Counted from the first letter of the stretch, positions 17,208 to 25,555 are shown. The stretch: DNA of 64,000 bases from Paraburkholderia ginsengiterrae (GCF_001645125.1 NZ_LXKA01000143.1:1-64000); one strand, 5' to 3'. A program made the numbers and translations. Notes: generated from the sequence alone by a model not told the origin.

Positions 17208-17240
17208 CTTAAGGTTACCTTCAGCTTGAATCGATACTAT
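17208..17240 (+). promoter_or_regulatory. PmrA/QseB-type box and -10 element before the DUF-hpnI-hpnK unit
   Basis: CTTAAG (17208-17213), five bases, CTTCAG (17219-17224), ten bases, TACTAT (17235-17240). Nearly the same sequence and identical spacing as the hpnJ promoter. It drives the small membrane gene and probably hpnI and hpnK. Confidence 0.65.
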
Positions 17241-17417
17241 CGCCCCTCAGCAGGTCGCTGTCGCGGTACCATTGCGGGCACGCTATAGGGGCCTGCTGTG
17301 AGACATTGCAACCTAATCGTAAGCACATCGCCGAAATGGCCGGCCGGCGCAGTATCACGCCGGAGAGCGGCGCCGATGCAGGGCGCCGCGCCTTTCGTCA
17401 GGTCTCGAGACCAAGCC

Positions 17418-17777
17418 ATGAAGCCAGTCACCGTCGACATGCTGAGGGCCCACCTGATGGTGGCCTCGCTCACGGCCATGGGCGCCGAGGTGCTCGTGTG
17501 CCTCGCGCTACTGGTGCTGCCGGTTCCCCCGCACGCCTTCAGCTCCGCGCCGTTCCGGATGCTCGCCGTTGCTCTGATCATCAGTGGTGTAATCGTCACA
17601 CGCGAGTTCGCGCAGGCTGCGTTCGAGCTCGCGCTTCAGGGCCACTATGCCACGCAGGCCACGCCAGGCGGCCGTCGCGCATGGCCCGTTGCGGTCGCGG
17701 CGAGCTGCCCACGGCGCTGGCTCGTGATTCTTCATCTGCGCTTGACGGGCAGGCCGTTCGTGCTGGCTCAGCACTAA
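17418..17777 (+). CDS. Small membrane protein of unknown family
   Basis: 119 aa from MKPVTVDML. Two hydrophobic segments (LTAMGAEVLVCLALLVLPV; MLAVALIISGVIVTREFA) suggest two membrane helices, followed by a basic tail. The start is uncertain: the frame opens at 17298, but the upstream part reads as non-coding and 17418 has no strong ribosome-binding site. It sits 12 bp before the second hpnI gene behind a PmrA-like promoter, so a link to hopanoid modification is plausible. The family is not recognised. Confidence 0.5.
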   Translation: MKPVTVDMLRAHLMVASLTAMGAEVLVCLALLVLPVPPHAFSSAPFRMLAVALIISGVIVTREFAQAAFELALQGHYATQATPGGRRAWPVAVAASCPRRWLVILHLRLTGRPFVLAQH

Positions 17778-17789
17778 CGGAACCGGACG

Positions 17790-19079
17790 ATGGTAGCGCA
17801 CGTATTGACGGCATGCCAATGGCTCCTGCTGGCCGGGTGCGCCGGCGCTTCACTTTACGCGATGGTGGCAGCGGTGGCGATGCCGTTCTTCGCATCGCGC
17901 CGCGGCACGTCAACTCATCACGATTTCGCCGGCCACACTGGCCTTGCCGCGACGGCGGGTGTGCACGCGCAGCCTGACTTCGCGCATGTCGGCGTCAGCG
18001 TGCTCAAGCCGCTTTGCGGCGCTGAGCCGCGTCTCTATGAAAATCTGCGGACCTTTTGCGAGCAGCGCCACGGGCGCTTTCAACTGGTGCTCGGCGTGTC
18101 GTCGCCGGAGGATCCCGCCATTGCCGTGGTGCGCCGTTTGCAGGCCGTCTATCCGCAGCACGACATCGAACTCGCAATCGACACGCGCGTGCACGGCAGC
18201 AATCTCAAGGTGAGCAATCTCATTAACATGGCTGAGCGGGCGCGCTATGAGGTGATCGTGATTGCCGACAGCGACATCGCGGTCGAAGCCGATTATCTCG
18301 ACAGCGTCGCCGCGCCGCTTGCGGACCCGCGCGTGGGCGTGGTCACCTGCCTTTACGTGGCGCAGGGCGTTGGCGGCTTCTGGCCGCGCGTCGGCGCGCT
18401 CTTCATCAACGAATGGTTCGCGCCGTCGGTGCGCGTCGCGCATGCGGCCGGTTCGCGCCGCTTCGGCTTCGGCGCGACGCTCGCGTTGCGGCGCGAGACG
18501 CTCGAGCGGATCGGCGGTTTCGAGGCGCTGAAAAACTGTCTCGCGGACGACTACTGGCTGGCCGAGCACGTGCGCACCCTTGGTTTGCAAACCGTGCTGT
18601 CGCGCGTGATGGTGGCCACCGACGTCATCGAGCCGACGTTTTCCGCGTTATGGCAGCGCGAAACGCGCTGGCTGCGCACGATCCGCTCGATCAATCCGCT
18701 CGGGTTCTCGTTCCTCTTCATCACTTTTCCGACGCCTTGGATTCTCGCGGGGGCGTGGCTCACCGCCAGCGCGGCGGCGAGTTCGCCCGCTGCCCACCTG
18801 GGCGCCGTGCTCATAGGCGCGGCTAGTACCGCGCTCGGACTGGCGGCCCGTCTGCTGATGCATCTGCGCTCCGCGCGTCATGAGCGGACTTTCTGGCGGG
18901 ATTTACCGCTCGTGCCGCTGCGCGATGGATTGCTGGCGCTGCAGTGGTTCGCGGGCGCGTTCGGCTCGCATGTCGTGTGGCGTGGCGCGCGCGTGCCGGT
19001 CGGGCCCGCTACGCAGACGACGGCGCGTAAAGGCGCGTTGAACGTGATGGATGTCGCGGAGGCGTCGGATGGCCGTTGA
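17790..19079 (+). CDS. hpnI: Hopanoid biosynthesis glycosyltransferase HpnI (second copy)
   Basis: 429 aa, GT2/GT21 type. An N-terminal membrane helix is followed by VSVLKPLCGAEPRLYENL, the ADSDIAVEADYL metal-binding segment, DDYWLAEHVR and RETRWLRTIRSINPLG (QxxRW-like), then C-terminal membrane helices. It transfers the N-acetyl-hexosamine that HpnK then deacetylates. hpnK begins inside its 3' end (11-nt overlap). It is clearly paralogous to the gene at 12688, with the same motifs in the same order, but diverged. Confidence 0.88.
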   Translation: MVAHVLTACQWLLLAGCAGASLYAMVAAVAMPFFASRRGTSTHHDFAGHTGLAATAGVHAQPDFAHVGVSVLKPLCGAEPRLYENLRTFCEQRHGRFQLVLGVSSPEDPAIAVVRRLQAVYPQHDIELAIDTRVHGSNLKVSNLINMAERARYEVIVIADSDIAVEADYLDSVAAPLADPRVGVVTCLYVAQGVGGFWPRVGALFINEWFAPSVRVAHAAGSRRFGFGATLALRRETLERIGGFEALKNCLADDYWLAEHVRTLGLQTVLSRVMVATDVIEPTFSALWQRETRWLRTIRSINPLGFSFLFITFPTPWILAGAWLTASAAASSPAAHLGAVLIGAASTALGLAARLLMHLRSARHERTFWRDLPLVPLRDGLLALQWFAGAFGSHVVWRGARVPVGPATQTTARKGALNVMDVAEASDGR

Positions 19080-19893
19080 ACGACGCGGGCTGATCGTGAC
19101 CGCGGACGACTTCGGCCTGCATCCCCGGGTGAACGAGGCAGTCGAGCGGGCGCATCGCGACGGCGTGCTGAGCGCCGCCAGCCTGATGATCGGCGCGCCG
19201 GCCGCCGCGGACGCGGTGGCGCGCGCCCGCACGTTGCCGCAACTGCGGGTCGGCCTGCATCTGGTGCTGGCCGACGGCGACGCGGTCACGCCGCGTGCGC
19301 GGATTGCGGCCTTGCTCGATGAACATGGCCGCTTCGGCGACAACATGGTGCGCGACGGGGTGCGGTTCTTCTTTCTGCCGCATGTGCGCAAGCAACTCGC
19401 GCGTGAGATTCGCGCGCAGTTCGAGGCCTTCGCGAAGACGGGTTTGACGCTCGACCACGTCAACACTCACAAGCATTTTCATCTGCACCCGACGGTGCTC
19501 GGATTGATTATCGACATCGGCCGCGAGTACGGCATGAAGGCCATGCGCTTGCCGTTCGAGCCGAACGCGCCGCTGTGGTTGCGGCCGTGGATTGCCCACG
19601 TGAGAGCGCGCCTGAATCGCGCCGGCATCGCGCATAACGACTACGTCGTCGGGATCGCCGATACCGGGCGGATGGACGAGGCCGTGTGGCTCGCGGCGCT
19701 GGCCGATCTGCCGCAAGGGATCGCGGAGATCTATTGCCATCCCGCGGTGGCGGGAGAGCGGGCGCTGAGCGACGGGATGCGGGATTACCGGCACGCGGAC
19801 GAGCTGCACGCGCTGCTGTCGCCCAAAGTCGCCATGGCGATTCGCGCCGCAGGGCTGCGGGTCGGCGGGTTTGGTGACGTGCTGGGACAGTAG
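19069..19893 (+). CDS. hpnK: Hopanoid biosynthesis deacetylase HpnK
   Basis: 274 aa, YdjC/ChbG-type carbohydrate deacetylase. The metal-binding TADDFGLHPRVNEAV is at the N-terminus; DHVNTHKHFHLHP in the middle carries the other His ligands, and EIYCHPA the third group. It removes the acetyl group from the N-acetylglucosamine hopanoid made by HpnI. GGAGG 7 nt upstream fixes the start at 19069, inside hpnI; an upstream Met at 19051 has no such site. Confidence 0.9.
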   Translation: MAVERRGLIVTADDFGLHPRVNEAVERAHRDGVLSAASLMIGAPAAADAVARARTLPQLRVGLHLVLADGDAVTPRARIAALLDEHGRFGDNMVRDGVRFFFLPHVRKQLAREIRAQFEAFAKTGLTLDHVNTHKHFHLHPTVLGLIIDIGREYGMKAMRLPFEPNAPLWLRPWIAHVRARLNRAGIAHNDYVVGIADTGRMDEAVWLAALADLPQGIAEIYCHPAVAGERALSDGMRDYRHADELHALLSPKVAMAIRAAGLRVGGFGDVLGQ

Positions 19894-20215
19894 TTCACGC
19901 CACGAACGGCCGATCCATCGAGTACAACGCCCCCCCTCATTTCCAGTCTCCCCCTATCCCCCGATATAGCCACGAGTCCGTCCGAGATCGGCAACAGGAC
20001 TGACCCGGTAGCGCGGTGTGAGCCGGTCGACTCCAATCTTTCTTATGCGTGAGGAGAAATCCAAATATGGAATTCTTCGTTCACGCGGACAGCCCCTGTC
20101 GGATAACGTAGGTCACTTCCCAGTTGCGGCACGGCGTAAAACGCCGGCCCATCTTTGTGCAAGATTTCAGGACCTCGGTCGTGAACAGCACAAGCTACGG
20201 CTTCCGGAGTGATGC
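19894..20215. other. Intergenic region before tonB, with a 14-codon upstream ORF
   Basis: 322 bp. A 14-codon ORF (MEFFVHADSPCRIT, 20067-20111) has a strong GAGGAG site. It could be a leader peptide, or chance. Otherwise nothing recognisable. Confidence 0.35.
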
Positions 20216-20908
20216 ATGTCAACAGAGCTGATTTCCAGACTGGCGCCGCCGAGCGCGCGTCCACGCCAATACGGGCGTCGTCAGCATAATCCGCTTCGCC
20301 GTTATGCCGGAATCGCGCTGGTCCTGGTGCTGCACCTCTTCTTCATCTGGGCGCTGATGAATGGTCTCGCGAACAAAGTCGTTCAGATCGCGCAGAAGCC
20401 GATCGAAACCAGAATCATCCAACCGGTAACGCCACCGCCGCCTCCGCCGATCCCAACAGTCAAGCTGCCGCCGCCGAAGTTCACGCCGCCACCGCGGCCG
20501 CGGCCATTCGTGCCACCGCCTGAAGTGGCGGTCACGGCGCCGTCCACGCCGACGATCACGCATCAGGCCACGCCGGAGCCAACGTCGGTTGTGCAGCCGC
20601 CCGCGCCGGTCACGCCGCCGGCACCCGCCAAGCCGGTGAGTCATGCGATCGGTGTCGTGTGTCCGAACTCGGACGACGTTCGCCACTCGATGGGCTATCC
20701 GCAGGAAGCGCAGGATAACGAAATTACGGGTGACGTGATGATCTCTTTCGTTGTCGACCCGCAAGGACACGTGACCGATGAGAAGGTCGAGCAGTCCGCA
20801 GATCCGATCCTCGATCGAGCGGCTTTCGTTGCGGTCAAGATGTTCAACTGCATTTCGCAAGGACAGCCGGTTCGCGTACAGGTGCCGTTCTCGTTCAAAC
20901 TGAGCTGA
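20216..20908 (+). CDS. tonB: TonB energy transducer
   Basis: 230 aa. One N-terminal membrane helix (about residues 32-52) is followed by a Pro-rich periplasmic spacer (residues 75-140) and a C-terminal TonB domain (GDVMISFVVDPQGHVTDEKV; VQVPFSFKLS). Two Cys in the C-terminal domain (VVCPNSD and FNCISQ) could form a disulfide. GGAG 6 nt upstream supports the start. It heads tonB-exbB-exbD-exbD, which powers outer-membrane receptors; the receptor at 25634 is the obvious client. Confidence 0.92.
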   Translation: MSTELISRLAPPSARPRQYGRRQHNPLRRYAGIALVLVLHLFFIWALMNGLANKVVQIAQKPIETRIIQPVTPPPPPPIPTVKLPPPKFTPPPRPRPFVPPPEVAVTAPSTPTITHQATPEPTSVVQPPAPVTPPAPAKPVSHAIGVVCPNSDDVRHSMGYPQEAQDNEITGDVMISFVVDPQGHVTDEKVEQSADPILDRAAFVAVKMFNCISQGQPVRVQVPFSFKLS

Positions 20909-20983
20909 GCGCCTCGCCCCCGGTCCTGGATCGCTTTGACGCAGATCCATTTCAAATCAATGACTGACTCATCTGGAGCATGT

Positions 20984-21778
20984 ATGAAGAAGCATTCCTT
21001 TACCGCCGCTGCGGCGAGCCTGCTGATCCTGGCCGCAGGCGGCAGCTCTCTCGTCGTGCCGCAAGCGGCCTGGGCACAAGCGAGCACCGAAGTGACGAAC
21101 CCCTACGGCCTTGGCGCGCTATGGGCGAACGGCGACTTCGTCGCGCGTTTCGTGCTGATTCTGCTCGTGCTCATGTCGATGGGAAGCTGGTACATCATGA
21201 TCACCAAGTTCTTCGAGCAACTGCGGGCGAGCCGTCGCGCGAAATCGGCCGACGAGCAACTGTGGAGCGCGCCCTCGCTCGCGCAGGGCGCGGCGCAGCT
21301 CGACGAGAATTCGCCGTTCCGTTTTATCGCCCAGGTGGGGATCGAAGCTGGCGCGCACCATGACGAAGCCTTGCTCGAAGCCGTGGATCGCAACACGTGG
21401 ATCGACGTGTCGATCGAACGTGCCATCACCAACGTGTCGAACCGCCTGCAGGACGGTCTGGCGTTCCTCGGCACTGTCGGTTCCACTGCGCCGTTCGTCG
21501 GCCTGTTCGGCACGGTGTGGGGCATTTATCACGCGCTGACCGCAATCGGCATCGCCGGTCAGGCGTCGATCGACAAGGTGGCCGGCCCGGTCGGCGAGGC
21601 GCTGATCATGACGGCGATCGGCCTCGCGGTCGCAGTGCCGGCCGTGTTGGGCTATAACTTCCTCGTGCGTCGCAACAAGTCGGTGATGGAGCGCGTGCGT
21701 GCATTCGGCGCGCAGCTGCATACGGTCCTGCTGCCGGGCACGAAGCGCCAGGTGCGCGCCGTGGTGAACGCGAATTAA
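20984..21778 (+). CDS. exbB: ExbB proton-channel protein (MotA/TolQ/ExbB family)
   Basis: 264 aa. A signal-like N-terminal hydrophobic segment ends at AWAQA, followed by three membrane helices. The ExbB signature is clear: FLGTVGSTAPFVGLFGTVWGIYHA then AVAVPAVLGYN. It forms the proton channel with ExbD. TGGAG precedes the ATG at 20984; an earlier in-frame Met at 20936 lacks this. Spacing to exbD is 27 bp. Confidence 0.93.
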   Translation: MKKHSFTAAAASLLILAAGGSSLVVPQAAWAQASTEVTNPYGLGALWANGDFVARFVLILLVLMSMGSWYIMITKFFEQLRASRRAKSADEQLWSAPSLAQGAAQLDENSPFRFIAQVGIEAGAHHDEALLEAVDRNTWIDVSIERAITNVSNRLQDGLAFLGTVGSTAPFVGLFGTVWGIYHALTAIGIAGQASIDKVAGPVGEALIMTAIGLAVAVPAVLGYNFLVRRNKSVMERVRAFGAQLHTVLLPGTKRQVRAVVNAN

Positions 21779-21805
21779 ACCAACCATCACGCGGAGCAAG
21801 AAGTC

Positions 21806-22231
21806 ATGGCGATGAACGTTGGACAGGACGGCCCCGAGGACGAGGTCATTGCCGCCATCAACACCACGCCGCTCGTCGACGTAATGCTGGTGCTGCTGAT
21901 CATCTTCCTGATCACGATTCCGGTCGTCACGCACACGGTGCCCGTGCAGTTGCCGAAGGAGACAGTCAATCCGCTGCAGACCAGGCCGGATAGCATCGAG
22001 ATCGCGGTCAACAAGGACGGCGACCTGTTCTGGAACGACAAGCTGGTCGATGGGCCGACGCTGCTCGCGCGGTTGAAGACGGCGTCCGTGAAGCAGCCGC
22101 AGCCCGAGGTGCATGTGCGCGGCGATCAGACCACACGCTACGAATTCATCGGGCGCGTGATCACTGCCTGCGAGCGCGCCGGGATTTCGAAGGTGTCGTT
22201 TATTACTCAGCCGCCGGCGCGCGGCGGCTAA
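21806..22231 (+). CDS. exbD: ExbD biopolymer transport protein (first copy)
   Basis: 141 aa. A short cytoplasmic N-terminus, then INTTPLVDVMLVLLIIFLI with the essential membrane Asp, then a periplasmic domain. GGAG-type ribosome-binding site. Paired with a second ExbD 19 bp downstream, an arrangement also seen in Xanthomonas. Confidence 0.93.
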   Translation: MAMNVGQDGPEDEVIAAINTTPLVDVMLVLLIIFLITIPVVTHTVPVQLPKETVNPLQTRPDSIEIAVNKDGDLFWNDKLVDGPTLLARLKTASVKQPQPEVHVRGDQTTRYEFIGRVITACERAGISKVSFITQPPARGG

Positions 22232-22250
22232 CTTTGCATGGGATCGGACA

Positions 22251-22676
22251 ATGGGAATGAACGTATCTTCGGGTGGCGGCAGCGAACCGGAGGTGATGGT
22301 CGACATCAACACCACGCCGCTGATCGACGTGATGCTGGTGTTGCTGATCATGCTGATCATCACCATTCCAATCCAGATGCATTCCGTGAATATGAACCTG
22401 CCGGTCGGCAATCCGCCGCCGGCCGCCCCGCCTCCGGTCGTGCAGGTCGACATTGATTTCGACGGCACGATCAGCTGGAACGGCGCGCCGCTTGCAACCG
22501 GCGCCGATCTGGAGAAACATCTGGTTGAGGTCGCGGCTCAGGCGGACCAGCCGGAAATCCATCTGCTGCCGAACAAGCTTGCGCCCTATAAGGACGTAGC
22601 CGCAGTGCTGGCCGCCGCGCAGCGCGAAGGGGCGACGAAGATCGGGCTCATCGGCAACGAACAATACATGCAGTGA
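22251..22676 (+). CDS. ExbD biopolymer transport protein (second copy)
   Basis: 141 aa. MVDINTTPLIDVMLVLLIM carries the conserved Asp in the single membrane helix; the periplasmic part ends VGLIGNEQYMQ-like (KIGLIGNEQ). It is diverged from the first ExbD (different Pro-rich linker PPPAAPPPVV), so it is not a recent copy. The deacylase gene follows 34 bp later. Confidence 0.92.
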   Translation: MGMNVSSGGGSEPEVMVDINTTPLIDVMLVLLIMLIITIPIQMHSVNMNLPVGNPPPAAPPPVVQVDIDFDGTISWNGAPLATGADLEKHLVEVAAQADQPEIHLLPNKLAPYKDVAAVLAAAQREGATKIGLIGNEQYMQ

Positions 22677-22710
22677 GAGCGCGGCGGCCCGCCGTCATGA
22701 AGGAGATCCC

Positions 22711-23703
22711 ATGAGCACCGTCCACAACGAAATCGATCTGGATGCCGACGGACGTCACGTGGGCTACCTGCGTCTGCCGCACTCGGTTCATCGGTCCGCG
22801 TATGGCTGGATTCCGATTCCAATCGCTTCGGTGCGCAATGGCGACGGTCCCGTCGTGCTGCTGATGGGCGGCAATCACGGCGACGAATACGAAGGACAGG
22901 TACTGGTTTCCAGCCTGATTCGAGAAATCGAACCACAATGGGTGCGCGGACAATTGATCTTTCTGCCGATGGCGAATTATCCCGCCGCGGCCGCGGGCCT
23001 GAGGACTTCGCCGCTCGACGGCGGCAACCTGAACCGCAGTTTTCCCGGCGATCCACTAGGCGCACCGACAGCGGCGATCGCCCACTACATCGAGCACACG
23101 CTGCTCGCGCGCGCGCAATATCTGATCGATCTGCATTCGGGTGGAAGTTCGCTGCTCTACGACGGCGCCAATATGTTGGCTATCGAGCCGCGTGACCCCG
23201 CGGAGGACGAACGGCTCAAGGCGCTGCTCGCCGCGTTCGGCTTGCCGCGCGCGTTTCTGCATCGGCCTAACCCGGTCCACGCGGCGACTGCCGCGCGGCG
23301 GCAGGGCGCGATTTCCATTCTCGCGGAACTCGGTGGCGGCGGCACCGTGCAGGCAAACCTGCTGCGCGATGCGCGGCACGGACTGTTGAATCTGCTTGGC
23401 TTCATTGGACTCCTGATCGGACCACTCGTACCCGATGGCCCGCCCGCGCGGACGCGCTTCTTCACCGTGTCCGGCACGAAGCACTACGTCTATGCCTACG
23501 ATCGTGGCGTGTACGAGCCGCTCGTCGAACTGGGCGATCAGGTGGTGGCGGGGCAGCCCGCGGCGCGCATTCATTTCCCCGACACGCCGCTACGTGAGCC
23601 CGTTACCACCTACTTTGCGAGCACCGGCGAGGTGGTCTGCAAACGCGTGCCGGCCAACGTGGAGCGCGGCGATTGTCTGTTCCATCTCGCCGAGCCGGTT
23701 TGA
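22711..23703 (+). CDS. Succinylglutamate desuccinylase/aspartoacylase-family N-deacylase
   Basis: 330 aa, zinc carboxypeptidase fold (M14-like AstE/ASPA). Zinc ligands are visible in GGNHGDEYEGQ and IDLHSGGS, with ILAELGGGG as the region of the catalytic Glu. Closest by eye to DoeB-type N-acetyl-diaminobutyrate deacetylases; it cleaves an N-acyl group from an amino acid derivative. It sits directly behind exbD and ahead of the acetyltransferase/monooxygenase block, where a deacylase would be needed to release the final amino acid. GGAGATCCC precedes the start. Confidence 0.8.
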   Translation: MSTVHNEIDLDADGRHVGYLRLPHSVHRSAYGWIPIPIASVRNGDGPVVLLMGGNHGDEYEGQVLVSSLIREIEPQWVRGQLIFLPMANYPAAAAGLRTSPLDGGNLNRSFPGDPLGAPTAAIAHYIEHTLLARAQYLIDLHSGGSSLLYDGANMLAIEPRDPAEDERLKALLAAFGLPRAFLHRPNPVHAATAARRQGAISILAELGGGGTVQANLLRDARHGLLNLLGFIGLLIGPLVPDGPPARTRFFTVSGTKHYVYAYDRGVYEPLVELGDQVVAGQPAARIHFPDTPLREPVTTYFASTGEVVCKRVPANVERGDCLFHLAEPV

Positions 23704-24008
23704 CGCCGGCGCGAAATTGGTTCGCCGCGGTTACCCTGGAAATTTGCGTGCTCTATTAGTAAAAAAATCGCGCGACCACTCTCCCGTGAATTAACGCATT
23801 TTGCTTCCAGCGGATATTCCGTCGTTATAGCGATGACCAATCGCGTGAATTGAATATATGAATTCAGCGGAATAACGATCCGTTAAATGTTTGGTTCATT
23901 CGGAATGAGTCGCCTGTTATCTTTCCTATAGACCGACGGCGGTCAAAGCCGCCCGGGTAAAGATTCAACGACAGGAGCGACAGGGATGATTGCTATCCCG
24001 TTTCCACC
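23704..24008. promoter_or_regulatory. AT-rich promoter region and short leader before the GNAT gene
   Basis: 305 bp, clearly AT-richer than the flanking genes between about 23750 and 23930, as expected for a regulated promoter. No operator can be named with confidence. An 8-codon ORF (MIAIPFPP, 23986-24012) with a GACAGGAG/CAGGG site ends by overlapping the next start. Confidence 0.5.
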
Positions 24009-24012
24009 ATGA
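23986..24012 (+). CDS. Candidate 8-codon leader ORF coupled to the GNAT gene
   Basis: ATG at 23986 preceded by purine-rich ribosome-binding sequence, encoding MIAIPFPP, with the stop TGA overlapping the ATG of the acetyltransferase (ATGA at 24009-24012). The acetyltransferase has no ribosome-binding site of its own, so re-initiation from this leader is likely. Confidence 0.45.
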   Translation: MIAIPFPP

Positions 24013-24557
24013 CCTACGAGATTATCGACGCCACGCCGCTGGATCCCATTGCGCGACCTTTGCTGGACGCACTCAATATCGAGTACACCACGCGTTATCG
24101 CGAGTTTCGCCCGGATAGCGCGGCATCGGTCAGTGAAGAGATGTCGCGTTATCCGGCCGAGTTATTCGCGCCACCCGAGGGTGCTTTCATCGTCGTCTTG
24201 CGCGATGGGGAGACGGTCGGTGGCGGCGCGTTCAAGCGTTACGACGCGACGACTGCAGAACTCAAACGTATCTGGACGCACGCCAGTCAGCGCCGGCAAG
24301 GACTGGCCCGCCGCGTCGTGCAGGAACTGGAGGCGCGCGCGTTGCGCCAGGGATATCGCCGTGTCTATCTGACCACCGGATTCAGGCAGCCGGAAGCAGC
24401 AGGCCTGTATATCGATTCGGGCTACGAACCTCTGTTCGACCAGTCGATCGCACCGGAGGTCCATTTTCGCCTTCCGTTCGGCAAGGATTTGCTGGAGCCG
24501 GGCCGCGTCGATTCGCTTCACGATCTGGTGCATCCCGAGCCGCTCGGCCAGCGGTAG
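24009..24557 (+). CDS. GNAT N-acetyltransferase (SnaA/YtmI-like, first copy)
   Basis: 182 aa, single GNAT domain. The acetyl-CoA motif is ELKRIWTHASQRRQGLARRVVQELE, followed by RVYLTTGFRQPEAAGLYIDSGYEPL. Same length and layout as the acetyltransferases at the head of Bacillus S-alkyl-cysteine operons; a paralogue lies at 35057. Proposed job: N-acetylate an imported sulfur amino acid so a monooxygenase can attack it. The start follows from overlap with the 8-codon leader. Confidence 0.8.
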   Translation: MTYEIIDATPLDPIARPLLDALNIEYTTRYREFRPDSAASVSEEMSRYPAELFAPPEGAFIVVLRDGETVGGGAFKRYDATTAELKRIWTHASQRRQGLARRVVQELEARALRQGYRRVYLTTGFRQPEAAGLYIDSGYEPLFDQSIAPEVHFRLPFGKDLLEPGRVDSLHDLVHPEPLGQR

Positions 24558-24610
24558 TCATGCGCTTCGCGCCTCGATCAATTCGTTCATCTTACAAGGT
24601 CTATCAAGTC

Positions 24611-25555
24611 ATGAAACACAACAGGAGAATCCGCGCAGCGGTGGCCGGAACGTTTGCTGCATTGGCAATGGGGGCGGCAGGCACCGCCCTCGCGGCCGGC
24701 ACCACTTTCAACCTAAGCCCGGATCAACAAGGCCAGGTCCGGACCACGCCCGACGCGGCAGCCATCAAGACCATACCGGCCAACTATCCGTTTGTCGCGA
24801 AAGACGAACTCGTCGTCGGCATGACCGTCGCGTGGCCGCCGCTTAGCACCTATGCGACCGATGAGAAGACCGTAGTCGGCTTCGACCCGGACCTGGCGCA
24901 ACTGGTTGCTGACGGTCTGGGACGCAAGCTGAAAATCGTCGTCCTCGCGTGGGAAGACTGGCCGCTTGCGGTGCAATCAGGCAAGGTCGACGCGGTTCTG
25001 TCGAACGTGACGGTGACTGAGGCGCGCAAGGAGAAATTCGACTTCTCCAGCTATCGGCGCGATGTGCTCGGTTTCTACGTGCGCAACACAAGCCCGATCA
25101 AGGCGATTCGCGAACCGAAGGATATCGCGGGGCTTCGTATCATTACCGATTCGGGAACGAATCAGGAAAAGATCCTGCTCGAATGGGACAAGGAAAACGT
25201 CGCGCATGGTCTGAAGCCGGTGCAGGTGCAGTATTACGGCGATCCTAGCGCGCGCTTCGTCGCGCTGGAGTCGGGGCGCGCTGATGCAATTCTGAGCGTG
25301 AACTCGGCGCTCGCGTACGCGGCGGCGCAGAAAGGAGACTTACGCGCAGTGGGCTCCATCAGCGGCGGCTGGCCCATTACGGCGGATCTTGCGGTCACGA
25401 CACGCAAGGGTAGCGGCCTTGCTGCGCCGCTCACGCTATTGCTGAACGACCTCATCCGCAGCGGCAAATATACGCAGGTGCTCGACCGTTGGAACCTCGG
25501 CTCCGAAGCGATCGATCAGGCCAAAACGAATCCGCCGGGGCTCCCCAAGAGCTAA
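24611..25555 (+). CDS. Amino-acid ABC transporter substrate-binding protein (first copy)
   Basis: 314 aa, family 3 solute-binding protein. Signal peptide about residues 1-30 (ending ALA). Typical motifs: VVGFDPDLAQLVADGLGRKLKIV, DAVLSNVTVTEARKEKFDFSSY, and a terminal DRWNLGSEAI. Expected ligands are polar or sulfur-containing amino acids. Strongly similar throughout to the binding protein at 32488. A start 51 nt upstream is possible, but 24611 gives a clean signal peptide. Confidence 0.88.
   Translation: MKHNRRIRAAVAGTFAALAMGAAGTALAAGTTFNLSPDQQGQVRTTPDAAAIKTIPANYPFVAKDELVVGMTVAWPPLSTYATDEKTVVGFDPDLAQLVADGLGRKLKIVVLAWEDWPLAVQSGKVDAVLSNVTVTEARKEKFDFSSYRRDVLGFYVRNTSPIKAIREPKDIAGLRIITDSGTNQEKILLEWDKENVAHGLKPVQVQYYGDPSARFVALESGRADAILSVNSALAYAAAQKGDLRAVGSISGGWPITADLAVTTRKGSGLAAPLTLLLNDLIRSGKYTQVLDRWNLGSEAIDQAKTNPPGLPKS

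Noticed and set aside
17401-17412. GGTCTCGAGACC palindrome just before the gene at 17418
   Set aside because: A 12-bp palindrome is expected by chance in this length and it has no repeat partner; the strong box is at 17208.
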